Of a DNA stretch of 64,000 nucleotides, positions 42,729 to 51,692 are shown piece after piece; position 1 is the stretch's first letter, and each line of letters opens with the position of its first letter. The notes below the pieces were generated by a model. The model was not told the DNA's origin and searched no databases. It saw nothing but the letters and a program-made list of their open reading frames with translations. The stretch lies in assembly GCA_039028635.1 (NCBI GenBank), contig JBCCHV010000011.1, forward strand, positions 62,001 through 126,000. The letters run 5' to 3'. Origin of the DNA: Acidobacteriota bacterium. GTDB taxonomy: Bacteria; Acidobacteriota; Thermoanaerobaculia; Multivoradales; JBCCEF01. The translations under genes and the position numbers were made by a program.

Positions 42729-44558
42729 ATGTTGCGCAATATCAAGGTCACCACGCGGCTTATCTTGGCCTTCTCGCTCAGCCTCTTGCTGATGGCCGGT
42801 CTGGGCGTCGCCTCGTTCTTCGCCCTGCAGGGCGTCTCCGAGGCCGCGGAGCAGATCCTCAAGAACGACGTCCGGATCGCCGCCCTCGCCAGCCAGGCGC
42901 AGGGCTCCGCGCTGCAGCTACGACGCTTCGAGAAGGACTACTTCCTCAACATCGGCGATGCCGAGGCCCAGGCCGACTATTTCTCTCGCTGGGAGACTCA
43001 GGAGAAGCAGCTCGAAGCCACTCTGGCCGAGCTCCGGAGCCTGGCGACCAACCCCGACGACGCAGCGGCGGTGGAGTCCATGACCGCCGGCCTGGCGTCC
43101 TACTTCACCGGTTTCGAGGCCACCGTCGAGCAGATCGAGGAAGGCACCCTGCAAACGCCGCAGGAAGCCAACCTGTTCATTGGCGCCTACAAGGACCCGA
43201 TCCGAAGTCTGATCAGCGGCTCCGCCGACTTCTCGCAGCGGCGCGCCGACCAGGTGACCCAGCAGGAGCAGTTCGTCACCGGTCTGATCGGCTCCACCCG
43301 CCGTGACGCCCTCATTCGAACCGCTGTCTTGCTCGGCCTGGCGCTGCTGGTGGCGGGCCTCGCCGGCTTCGGCACGGCGCGCGTCATCGGCCGCCAGCTC
43401 GGCTCGATCACCAACACTTTCTCGCGCGTTGCGGTCGGCGACTTCGACGCCCGCGCCAAGGTCTACGGTGGTGACGAGCTCGGCAAGACCGCCGGCGCCT
43501 TCAACGCCATGCTCGACAACATCCGCGGCCTGATGCAGAGCCGCGACGAGCGCGACCAGATGCAGGGCTCGATCATCAAGCTCCTCGATCAGGTCAGCGC
43601 GGTGGCGGAAGGCGATCTGCGCAAGGAAACGGAGGTCGGTGCCGACGTCACCGGCGCTGTCGCCGACTCCTTCAACTTCATGATCCTCGAGCTGCGCCGC
43701 ATCATTCGCGAGGTGCAGTCGGCGACCGTCTTCGTGTCGAGCCGTGCCGGCGCGGTGCGCGACTCCACCGAGACCCTGGCCACCGGCAGCACCGACCAGG
43801 CGAGCCGCATTCGCGAGACCTCGGCCGTCCTCGGCAACGTCGCCAACGACATGCAGGGCGTATCCGAGCGCGCCGGCTCCGCCGCCACCGTCGCCGAGCA
43901 GGCGCTGCAGAAGGCCAAGCAGGGCTCCGACTCGGTGGCCAAGACGATCGACGGCATGAACGCGATTCGCAACCGGGTGCAGGAGACCTCGAAGCGCATC
44001 AAGCGCCTGGGCGAGAGCTCGCAGGAGGTCGGCGAGATCGTCCAGCTGATTGCGGACCTGGCGGACCGTACCGGCATGCTGGCCCTCAACGCGTCGATTC
44101 AGGCAGCCGCCGCCGGCGAGGCCGGACGGGGCTTCGTGGTGGTGGCGGAAGAAGTCGAGCGTCTCGCCGAGCGCGCCTCGTCTTCGACCCGCAGCATTGA
44201 ATCGCTGATGCGCTCGATGCAGAGCGACACCCAGGAGGCGGTCTCGGCGATGGAAGAGACCACCAAGGAGGTGGTCGGCGGATCCTCCATCGCCGTCGCC
44301 GCCGGTCAGGCCCTGGAAGAGATCGAGCGCGTCACCCAGGAGCTCACCCAGCTGATTCGCGACATCGCCACCTCCACGCGGCGCCAGGCGCAGAGCTCGG
44401 AGTCGGCGGCCAAGACCATGGCCGACGTTTCCGGCGACACCCTGCGCAACGTCGAGGTGTCGCAACGAGCCGCCGAAGAGCTGCGTGAGCTGACGGTCCT
44501 CGCCGACCGTCTGCGCGAGTCCGTCGACCGCTTCCGTCTGCCCGAGCAGGCGGCCTGA
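42729..44558 (+). CDS. Methyl-accepting chemotaxis protein (PilJ-like) with tandem HAMP
   Basis: A 609-residue receptor. TM1 is about residues 11-33 and TM2 about 197-220, enclosing a helical periplasmic sensor of about 160 residues with [14 protein letters not shown], a helical-bimodular or PilJ-like type. Two HAMP domains follow ([20 protein letters not shown] and [15 protein letters not shown]). The signalling tip reads [20 protein letters not shown]. Methylation helices flank it, though no CheR or CheB lies nearby. AGGAG precedes the ATG at 42729. Confidence 0.9.
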   Translation: MLRNIKVTTRLILAFSLSLLLMAGLGVASFFALQGVSEAAEQILKNDVRIAALASQAQGSALQLRRFEKDYFLNIGDAEAQADYFSRWETQEKQLEATLAELRSLATNPDDAAAVESMTAGLASYFTGFEATVEQIEEGTLQTPQEANLFIGAYKDPIRSLISGSADFSQRRADQVTQQEQFVTGLIGSTRRDALIRTAVLLGLALLVAGLAGFGTARVIGRQLGSITNTFSRVAVGDFDARAKVYGGDELGKTAGAFNAMLDNIRGLMQSRDERDQMQGSIIKLLDQVSAVAEGDLRKETEVGADVTGAVADSFNFMILELRRIIREVQSATVFVSSRAGAVRDSTETLATGSTDQASRIRETSAVLGNVANDMQGVSERAGSAATVAEQALQKAKQGSDSVAKTIDGMNAIRNRVQETSKRIKRLGESSQEVGEIVQLIADLADRTGMLALNASIQAAAAGEAGRGFVVVAEEVERLAERASSSTRSIESLMRSMQSDTQEAVSAMEETTKEVVGGSSIAVAAGQALEEIERVTQELTQLIRDIATSTRRQAQSSESAAKTMADVSGDTLRNVEVSQRAAEELRELTVLADRLRESVDRFRLPEQAA

Positions 44559-44587
44559 GCCGACGTCAACGTCGAAGGGAGCGCATC

Positions 44588-47500
44588 GTGAACGATCAGG
44601 CACTGGTGGTCGCCCTCGTCGCCGAGGTCAGGACCTATCTACAGTCCGTCGACGAGCTGCTCACCCGCACCGAGGCCACCGCCCGGATCGGGGGAGCGGC
44701 TCGCGAGGCCGGCAACTCGCTGCACTGCATCCGGGCAGCCGCCGAGATGGTCGGCCTGGAGCCGTTGGCTACCCTCGCCGGCGAAGGCGAGAGGATGACC
44801 CAGGCCGTCGCGCAACAGCTGCGCCCCTTCGACCCTGCCACCCGGGAACGCCTCGGCGAGCTGCGCCGCGAGCTCAGCGAGCACCTCGACGACCTCGGTG
44901 CCGAACCCGGGGGGTCCGCCGGGGCGGACCTCGACCGGCCGCCTGCGGAGGCGGCGATCGAGGTCGAGATCGCACCGGCGGAGCCGGCCGCACCTCAGCC
45001 GGCCGCACCTCAGCCGGCCACACCTCAGCCGGCCACACCTCAGCCGGCCACACCTCAGCCGGCCACACCTCAGCCGGCCACACCGGCACCAAAGATGGGT
45101 CTCTTCGATCTCAGCTCCGATCCGGAGTTCCAGGCCGACCTGGTCGCCGGCTTCCGAGCCGAGGCCCAGGATCACCTTTCGGAGGCCTCGGCGGCCCTCG
45201 ACCGCATCGAGGACCAGGGAGCTCAGGAGTCCGACTTGAATCGCCTCAGCCGGGCCCTCCATACCCTCAAGGGCGCCTCGGCAGTGGTCGGCTTCTCGGT
45301 GGCGGCGCGCCTCTCCCACGCCCTCGAGGACATGCTCGATCAGCGCACCGCCTTCGCCTCGGGCAACGATCCCGAGACCGCCATCGCCCAGGTGCGAGAG
45401 GGGCTCGAGCTGCTCGATCAGCTAACCCAGGGAAACGCCGAGGCCGAGCCCACCGATTCATCGCAGGCGGACGCCCTGATCGCCCTGGTCCGGGCCCTCA
45501 CCACTCCTGGGGAGCAGACAGCCGGGGCGCAGACACCGGAGAAGACGTTCAGCGAGCCATCGCCGATCGTCGAACCGGTCGCGCCGGCGGCCGAGGCCGC
45601 GGATCCGGCGCCGCCAACGGCCGACGAAACCACCTCGCAGCCGCCCGAAGATCAGACCGCGGCCTTCGGTGGCGCGCTCCCCGCCTTGGCGACCGGTGGC
45701 GGCCTGTCGGCTCCCGTCGAGGTTCGCACCCAAGAGCTCACCGAGGCTCCCAAAGAAGAGCGTCCGGCGGGCGCCGAGGCCTCGGTCCGCGTCCCCCTCG
45801 ACCGGGTCGAATCGGTGGGCCGACTGGCCGGCCAGTTGCTGGTCGAGCGCACCCTCTTCGAGCGTACCGAGCAGAACCTGGTGTACCAGGTCGACGAGCT
45901 CAACCTGTCGATCCGCCGCCTGCGCGGCCTGGTGGAAGAGCTGTCGACGGACTTCGAGGCTTTCGCCCTGGCGAGCGGCCGTGGCGGCCTCGGGCGCAGC
46001 GGCCTGGACGGCGGCGAGTTCGACGAGCTTGAGCTCGACCGCTACACCGAGTTCCACCTCCTCACCCGCCGCCTCGCCGAGGCGGTCGACGATCTCTCCA
46101 CCGCCGGTTCCGACCTCGGTGGTACCAATCAGGAGCTGGACGAGTACCTCAGCCGTCAGCGCCGCCTGCTGCGTGAGATGCAAGAGGGCCTCGGGCGCCT
46201 GCGTACGGTGCCGGTCTCGAACCTCGAGGCGCGCCTCAGCCGGGCCGTCCGCGTCACCGCCGCCCGCACCGGCAAAGACGTCCGGTTCGAGCTCGTCGGC
46301 GGTACCGTCGAGCTCGACAAGGGCGTTCTCGAAGATCTCGCCGATGCTCTCCTCCACCTGGTGCGCAACGCCGTCGACCATGGCCTCGAGGACAGCGACG
46401 AGCGTCGGCGGGCGGGCAAAGAGGGCCCCGGCACGGTGCGCTTCTCGGCCAGCGTGCGCGGTGCCCAGGTGTTCTTGGCGGTGGAGGACGACGGCCGCGG
46501 AATCGACCTCTCGGCGGTGCGCGAAGCGGCCGTCGAGCGCGGCCTCGTCGACCCCCGGCTGGACGACGATCTCGCCCCCTCGGAAGGCTACAGCCTGCTC
46601 TTCCGGCCGGGCTTCTCGACCGCCTCGGAGATCACCGAGATCTCCGGCCGCGGCGTCGGCCTCGACGTCGTCGCCACCCGCCTGGCCGAGCTGCGCGGCT
46701 CGATCTACGTCGAGTCGGAGCCTGGCGAAGGCACCCGCTTGGTGCTCCGCCTACCGCTCACCCAGGCGGTCTTCCAGGCGATCTTCGTGCAGTCCGGCGG
46801 CCGCACCGTGGCGGTGCCCCTGGCCCCGGTTACAGAGGTCACCCGAGTCGACCAGAGCGACCTCCTGAGCGACGCCAACGGTCGCTTTCTCGAACGCGCC
46901 GGCGAACGTCTGCCGGTGCTCGACCTCGCCGACACCCTGCGATTGCCGGCGAAGCCCCTCGGCGAAAGCCCTCAGGCGCTGATTCTCAACCTCGGTGACC
47001 GCAGCCTGGTGGTGCTGGTGGAAAACCTCAACGAAGCCCGCGACATCGCGGTTCAACCGCTGCCTCACCTGCTGCGGCGCGAGCCCGCCTGGCTCGGCCT
47101 GACGGTGCAGCGCGACGGCGCCGTGGTGCCGATTCTCGACCCTTATCGCGTCGCCTGGCAGGGCGCAGGTGCGGACGTTCGGCGCACCGAGACCGCCCCT
47201 TCCATCGCCGCGCCACCGGAATCCTCGGTGTTGATCGTCGACGACTCGCTGTCGGTTCGCCGAGTGCTCGCCAACCTGGTCACCCAAAACGGCTTGCGGG
47301 CGCACACCGCGAAAGACGGTATCGAGGCCCTCGAACGCTTGCAGGAGCTGCCCCACATGCCCGATGTCATGCTGCTCGACATCGAAATGCCGCGCATGGA
47401 CGGCTACGAGCTGACCGCCACCGTACGCGGCCAGGACAAGCTGCGCGGCCTGCCGATCATCATGATCACCTCGCGCGCCGGTGAACGGCACCGTCAGAAG

Positions 47501-47608
47501 GCCCTCGCCCTGGGCGTCGACGAGTATCTGATCAAGCCTTTCAACCCGGACGACCTGCTGCAGCTCATCGGCCGCCTGGGTCAGGTCCCCATCGCCTCGG
47601 CGGTCTAG
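44588..47608 (+). CDS. Hybrid CheA kinase (ChpA/PilL-like) with two HPt domains and a receiver
   Basis: A 1006-residue kinase. HPt1 is at residues about 1-110, with His46 in NSLHCIRAAAEMVGL, a variant of the usual HxLKG motif. A (A/T)PQPA repeat linker spans about 135-164. HPt2 has His225 in ALHTLKGASAVVGF. There is no P2 domain. A dimerisation helix pair (about 390-560), an HATPase domain (LLHLVRNAVDHGLEDSDERR, EISGRGVGLDVV), a CheW-like domain, and a receiver with Asp931 (VMLLDIEMPRMDG) follow. The GTG start is preceded by GAAGGGAG. The architecture matches pilus or gliding chemosensory kinases more than flagellar CheA. Confidence 0.9.
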   Translation: MNDQALVVALVAEVRTYLQSVDELLTRTEATARIGGAAREAGNSLHCIRAAAEMVGLEPLATLAGEGERMTQAVAQQLRPFDPATRERLGELRRELSEHLDDLGAEPGGSAGADLDRPPAEAAIEVEIAPAEPAAPQPAAPQPATPQPATPQPATPQPATPQPATPAPKMGLFDLSSDPEFQADLVAGFRAEAQDHLSEASAALDRIEDQGAQESDLNRLSRALHTLKGASAVVGFSVAARLSHALEDMLDQRTAFASGNDPETAIAQVREGLELLDQLTQGNAEAEPTDSSQADALIALVRALTTPGEQTAGAQTPEKTFSEPSPIVEPVAPAAEAADPAPPTADETTSQPPEDQTAAFGGALPALATGGGLSAPVEVRTQELTEAPKEERPAGAEASVRVPLDRVESVGRLAGQLLVERTLFERTEQNLVYQVDELNLSIRRLRGLVEELSTDFEAFALASGRGGLGRSGLDGGEFDELELDRYTEFHLLTRRLAEAVDDLSTAGSDLGGTNQELDEYLSRQRRLLREMQEGLGRLRTVPVSNLEARLSRAVRVTAARTGKDVRFELVGGTVELDKGVLEDLADALLHLVRNAVDHGLEDSDERRRAGKEGPGTVRFSASVRGAQVFLAVEDDGRGIDLSAVREAAVERGLVDPRLDDDLAPSEGYSLLFRPGFSTASEITEISGRGVGLDVVATRLAELRGSIYVESEPGEGTRLVLRLPLTQAVFQAIFVQSGGRTVAVPLAPVTEVTRVDQSDLLSDANGRFLERAGERLPVLDLADTLRLPAKPLGESPQALILNLGDRSLVVLVENLNEARDIAVQPLPHLLRREPAWLGLTVQRDGAVVPILDPYRVAWQGAGADVRRTETAPSIAAPPESSVLIVDDSLSVRRVLANLVTQNGLRAHTAKDGIEALERLQELPHMPDVMLLDIEMPRMDGYELTATVRGQDKLRGLPIIMITSRAGERHRQKALALGVDEYLIKPFNPDDLLQLIGRLGQVPIASAV
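44990..45079 (+). repeat. Six tandem 15-base repeats inside the cheA-like gene
   Basis: Unit (G/A)CACCTCAGCCGGCC repeats six times: two units with GCACC, then four with ACACC, head to tail without gaps. It encodes (A/T)PQPA in the linker between HPt1 and HPt2. The unit is a multiple of three, so copy-number change would alter linker length but not the frame. Confidence 0.9.
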
Positions 47609-47792
47609 CCCGTCCTTGTCACGAGCTTTCCGCTGCGAGTCCGTATGTCCCCGAATCTGCTGCGTTATCCGTCGCCTGCTCTCCTCGCAGTACCTCGAGT
47701 ACGGCGGCGTCGTGGCAGCGACGGATGCCTGGCATCTTCAAGAACCTACGGCCTCTCGCGAGGAAACCTCGTGACAAGGGCGGTCTAGCCCG
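47599..47792 (-). mobile_element. MITE-like element at the cheA stop codon
   Basis: Direct repeats GGCGGTCTAGCCCG occur at 47599-47612 and 47779-47792. Just inside are 12-base inverted repeats CCTTGTCACGAG (47614-47625) and CTCGTGACAAGG (47768-47779). Between them is about 140 bases with a further inverted pair (ATCCGTCGC and GCGACGGAT). The cheA TAG lies in the left direct repeat. There is no transposase. The direct repeats look like a target duplication. Confidence 0.6.
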
Positions 47793-47836
47793 ACCGAGCG
47801 GCCACTGACTCTCCACCGGCGAGGATTCGAGCTTCC

Positions 47837-48805
47837 ATGACGCGTGTGTTGATCGTCGACGACGACCCGGTGACGGTCCTGGCGGCACGCACGAGCCTCG
47901 AAGCAGCGGGGTTCGATGTCACCACCAGCCAGGATCCTCGGCAGGCCCTCGATCTCGCCACCAGCGACCCGCCGGATGTCGCCGTGCTCGATGTCGTCAT
48001 GCCGGAAATGTCGGGCTTCGAGCTCTTTCGCGCCCTGCGCCAGGCACCGAGCACGCGCTCACTGCCGATCGTCTTCCTGTCGGCTCGCGGCGAGGCCGAG
48101 AATCGCATTCGGGGACTGCGGGAAGGCGCCGAAGACTTCGTCGTCAAGCCCTTCGACCCGGTCGAGCTGGCACTGCGCGTCGGTCGCGTCGCGCGCTCGC
48201 CCGATAGCGAAGAGAGCGCTCTCGAGGGAAACCTCCAGGACTTTCCGTGCCCGACCGTGCTGCAGCGCCTCCAGGAGGAGAAGAAGAGTGGGCTGCTCAC
48301 CTTGTCGAGTGCGAAGGGCCACGCCGTCTTCGTGCTCGATGAAGGCACCGTCCGCAGCGCCGCCCTCGGCTCCCTCACCGGTACCGAGGCGGTCCTCGCG
48401 GCCCTCGACCTCGAGACCGGACGCTTCGAGTTCGAAACCCGCCCGGTGTCGCAAGATCGCCCTTCCTGGGCCGATGCCAACCTCGACATTCAGTCGATCC
48501 TCTTGCGATCCGCCTGGATTGAAGATCAAACGCGCCGCCTGAGCCCGCTGCTGCCGAAGCCTGGAGAGGTCTTCGCGCGCAGCGGTCCGGTACCACCGGA
48601 AGACCTCGAGCGCTGGCCGGAGCTCGCCCTACCGGCGATCGCCGAGGCTTTGGAGGAAGGCGTTCCCAGCACTCTCGTAGAGCTCGCCAAGGAGCTGGCG
48701 CTGTCGCCCGCTCACCTGCGTCTGGCGCTGGCCGTGCTGCGACGCAGCGGCACCCTCGTTCTGGTCAAGGGCTCGGCGCCGACTCCTCAGCGAGACCCGG
48801 GATGA
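47837..48805 (+). CDS. Response regulator with DUF4388 output domain
   Basis: A 322-residue protein. Receiver at about 1-115 with Asp9-Asp10, phosphoacceptor Asp52 (VAVLDVVMPEMSG) and Lys in FVVKPFD. A DUF4388 (PATAN-like) domain spans about 130-240 (TVLQRLQEEKKSGLLTLSSA, then FVLDEGTVRSAALGSLTGTE). A C-terminal helical region (about 255-315) could be a winged helix. Such proteins occur with gliding and type IV pilus control in deltaproteobacteria and acidobacteria. Its last 19 bases overlap the convergent regulator gene. Confidence 0.85.
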   Translation: MTRVLIVDDDPVTVLAARTSLEAAGFDVTTSQDPRQALDLATSDPPDVAVLDVVMPEMSGFELFRALRQAPSTRSLPIVFLSARGEAENRIRGLREGAEDFVVKPFDPVELALRVGRVARSPDSEESALEGNLQDFPCPTVLQRLQEEKKSGLLTLSSAKGHAVFVLDEGTVRSAALGSLTGTEAVLAALDLETGRFEFETRPVSQDRPSWADANLDIQSILLRSAWIEDQTRRLSPLLPKPGEVFARSGPVPPEDLERWPELALPAIAEALEEGVPSTLVELAKELALSPAHLRLALAVLRRSGTLVLVKGSAPTPQRDPG

Positions 48806-49491
48806 GAAAAGACGTACCCGACGCCGCGCTGGGTTCGCACGTAGGAAGGCTTCGAGGGCTGAGGCTCGATCTTGCTGCGCAGGCGGTGCAGATGCACTCG
48901 CAGAGCGTCCTCGAAGACCTCTTCGGTAGGCCACAAGCGACGCACCAGATAGCTGCTCGGCAACGGTCGGCCGGGCGTTTTCATCAGCAGGTAGAGGAGC
49001 TTGCTCTCGGTGGGGGTGAGGTCCACCGGCTCGCCCTCGACCCACACCCGCTGGCCCGCGAAGTCGACGCTCAGTCGGTCGTCCACCGTGCTGCGCGGCC
49101 CCGCCACATAAGAGAAGTCGCCGATGCGCTGCAGGATCCGCCGCACCCGAGCGGCCACCTCGGCGGGATGAAACGGCTTGACGATGTAGTCTTCGGCGAA
49201 GCCTTCGATCACATCGACCAGGGTTTCTTTGGTGTCGACGGCGGTGATCACCATCAAAGGCACGTCGCTCCAGGACTTGATCCGCCGACAGAGCTCGAGA
49301 CCGCCGACTCCGGGCATCAAGAGATCCACCAGCATCAAGTGCGGCAAGCCGCGGCGCTCGAGGATTTCGAGCGCCTCTTCTCCGCTCTCGGCGAGCCAGA
49401 CGTCGAAGCCCTGGCCGACCAGGATGCGCTCGAGCAATGCGAGGATCGAACGATCGTCGTCGACGGCCAGAATGCGATAGCAGTCGGTCAC
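48787..49491 (-). CDS. OmpR-family DNA-binding response regulator
   Basis: A 234-residue two-domain regulator. The receiver (about 1-120) has Asp11-Asp12, Asp57 or so in LMLVDLLMPGVGG and Lys in YIVKPFHPAEV. The trans_reg_C winged helix (about 140-230) has LTPTESKLLYLLMKTPGRPL and the recognition region ALRVHLHRLRSKIE followed by RGVGYVF. It is divergent from the PAS hybrid kinase, its likely partner. A palindrome at 49668-49684 between them is a candidate binding site. Confidence 0.9.
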   Translation of the reverse strand: MTDCYRILAVDDDRSILALLERILVGQGFDVWLAESGEEALEILERRGLPHLMLVDLLMPGVGGLELCRRIKSWSDVPLMVITAVDTKETLVDVIEGFAEDYIVKPFHPAEVAARVRRILQRIGDFSYVAGPRSTVDDRLSVDFAGQRVWVEGEPVDLTPTESKLLYLLMKTPGRPLPSSYLVRRLWPTEEVFEDALRVHLHRLRSKIEPQPSKPSYVRTQRGVGYVFSHPGSR

Positions 49492-49667
49492 TTTCCTCGG
49501 CGCCTCCGGGGCGCAATGTCTGGCGAAGGAAACGGTTGCGGTGCGGCGCTAGAACGGGACCGGCGGCTTGCGGGCGCCAGTCGTGCGAAGGTGATTACTG
49601 CAAGACAACAAATCCCACTCGGGGAAGCCAGGAAAATGATAGCAGGTTCTCAGCTGCTACGCCGGTT

Positions 49668-49684
49668 GACTGTCCAGGACAGTC
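49668..49684. promoter_or_regulatory. Palindromic candidate operator between regulator and kinase genes
   Basis: GACTGTCC-A-GGACAGTC, a perfect eight-pair inverted repeat with a one-base centre, lies in the 254-base divergent intergenic region. It is 62 bases before the kinase ATG. A role as a regulator binding site is inferred from position and symmetry only. Confidence 0.5.
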
Positions 49685-49745
49685 GACCACGGACCTGCTG
49701 CGACCGCGCTGAGATCGGCCCGTTCACGGTCCTCGAAAGCGCGCC

Positions 49746-51692
49746 ATGAGCTCGCCGAAGGGTTCGGCCAAGGCGGTTCATCTGCCGCAGTACCACGAGA
49801 TCTTCGAGCGCTCCGGCGACATCATTCTGGCCCTCGACAGCGAGCACTGCATCGTCTTCGCCAGTCCCCAGTGGGTTCGGACCACCGGATTCTCGACCGA
49901 GGAAACGGAAGGGCACAGCATCCTGCGCTGGCTGCCGGAGGACGAACACGACCCTTGGCACGCGCTGGTCACCGAGGTCCAGGGTAGCGACCAGGCCTGC
50001 CCCCTCGCCCTCACCCTGGAAGCGAAAGACCAGCAGGCCGTCGAGGTCGAAGGTTGGGCGATGGTGGAGAAAGGCCCCAGCCGGCGTCTGGCTCTGCAGC
50101 TCGTTCTACACGACGTCACCGAGCGCCATCGCCTCGAGCGCCAGCGCCAGGCCCACCTCGAACGGATCGAAGCACAGAACCTGGAGCTGGCCCGGCGAAT
50201 CCGCGAAGCGGAGCAGTCCAACCGCCTGAAGAGTGAGCTGATGGCGACCGTCAGCCACGAGCTGAGGACGCCGGTCAACGCGATCTGCGGCTTCACCGAT
50301 CTGCTCAACGACCCCGCCACCGGCGAGCTCAGCGAGATGCAACGCTCCTACCTCGAGTTCGTGCGCCAGGGGGCTCATCACCTGCGCGATCTGATCGGCG
50401 ACGTGCTCGACCTCGCGCGCCTCGAAACCGGCAGCCTTCCCCTCGACCTCCAGTCGATCGAGCTGGCGCCCCTGCTCGCCGAAGTGGCCTCGATGACCGC
50501 CTTGCTCGCCAAGGAGCGCCGCATCCATCTCGAGCTCGAAGCCGAAGCCGGCCTCGAGATCCACGCCGATCCGGTACGTCTGCGGCAAGTTCTGCTCAAC
50601 CTGGTGTGCAATGCGGTGCGCTACTCACCCCTCGATGGCAAAGTCGAGGTCACCGGAGAACGCCATGGCGATCGCTGCCTGGTGACGGTCACGGACGCCG
50701 GGCCGGGGCTGGTTCCGAGCCTGCACGAGAAGGTCTTCGAGGAGTTTCGCCAGCCGGGCTCGGGACCGCGCGATCCGGCCGGCGGCACCGGTCTCGGCCT
50801 CGCCATCGTGCGCCGCCTGGTGGAGGCCCAGGGCGGCAAGGTCTGGGTGGAGAGCGAAGGTCGCGGCGATGGCTGCCGCTTCGGGTTCTACCTCCCGACG
50901 GAAGCCCCGAAATGGAGCAGCGGTGCGCTGCGCCAGGCAGCCCTGGTCGCGGCCTCGGCGACCAAAATCCTGATCGCCGGTGGTCCCGCCGCCGAACGCC
51001 GTCAGCGCATCGCCGAGCTGCGACGGGAGGGCTATGCCGCGATCGAAGTGCCGGCCCTCGAAGACTTCCCGGAGATGATCCGCAACCTTCGGCCAGCGGC
51101 CTGGGTTCTCGATCTCGATGGCATTCCCGACCCCTGGCCCGCGATCGCGGAGATCTCACCCCGGGACGACGGCGGCACCCTCGCCATCGTCATGGCCTCT
51201 ACGCAATCGAAGAGCCGGGCTTTTCTGCACGGTGTCGATCACTATCTGATCAAGCCCGTGACCCTGGGGGCGATCAGCGACTGTTTGCGGGCCCACTTCC
51301 CGGAGCTGGGCCGCGGCGCCAAGACCGTCATCGTGGTGATGAAGCCCGGCGAAGCCCGCGACGAGGTCGCCGAAGCGCTGGTCGAGGCCGGGCTGCGACC
51401 GATCTCGGCGCGCGATGGCCGGCGCGCTCTGCGGCTGATTCAAGAGCTCCACCCCTTCGCCGCCATCGTCTCGATGGACCTGCCGGACTCCGACGGCAGC
51501 CAGACCCTCATCCGCCTGCGCAGCGACCCGGTCACCGCCATGATGCCGTTGATCGCCCTCGACGACCGGACCAGCGGTGAAGGTGGGCCGCGCCGCGACC
51601 GGCGGGCGACCCGGTGGATCGACCCCACTACCAGTCACTGGAAGGAAGCGCTGATCGCAGCCCTTTCCTCCGCTCCCGGAGGCGACTCGTGA
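49746..51692 (+). CDS. PAS-sensor histidine kinase with two degenerate receiver domains
   Basis: A 648-residue cytoplasmic kinase. A PAS domain (about 15-130: IFERSGDIILALDSEHCIVF), a short coiled coil, HisKA with His171 in ATVSHELRTPVNAI, and HATPase_c (NLVCNAVRYSP, DAGPGL, GGTGLGLAIVRRLVEAQGG) are all intact. Two receiver-like domains follow (about 405-520 and 535-640). The first keeps VLDLDG and Lys (LIKPVT) but lacks the acidic pair. The second keeps SMDLPDSDG but also lacks the acidic pair and the Lys. They are probably pseudo-receivers. The stop overlaps the GTG of the next receiver gene. Confidence 0.87.
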   Translation: MSSPKGSAKAVHLPQYHEIFERSGDIILALDSEHCIVFASPQWVRTTGFSTEETEGHSILRWLPEDEHDPWHALVTEVQGSDQACPLALTLEAKDQQAVEVEGWAMVEKGPSRRLALQLVLHDVTERHRLERQRQAHLERIEAQNLELARRIREAEQSNRLKSELMATVSHELRTPVNAICGFTDLLNDPATGELSEMQRSYLEFVRQGAHHLRDLIGDVLDLARLETGSLPLDLQSIELAPLLAEVASMTALLAKERRIHLELEAEAGLEIHADPVRLRQVLLNLVCNAVRYSPLDGKVEVTGERHGDRCLVTVTDAGPGLVPSLHEKVFEEFRQPGSGPRDPAGGTGLGLAIVRRLVEAQGGKVWVESEGRGDGCRFGFYLPTEAPKWSSGALRQAALVAASATKILIAGGPAAERRQRIAELRREGYAAIEVPALEDFPEMIRNLRPAAWVLDLDGIPDPWPAIAEISPRDDGGTLAIVMASTQSKSRAFLHGVDHYLIKPVTLGAISDCLRAHFPELGRGAKTVIVVMKPGEARDEVAEALVEAGLRPISARDGRRALRLIQELHPFAAIVSMDLPDSDGSQTLIRLRSDPVTAMMPLIALDDRTSGEGGPRRDRRATRWIDPTTSHWKEALIAALSSAPGGDS

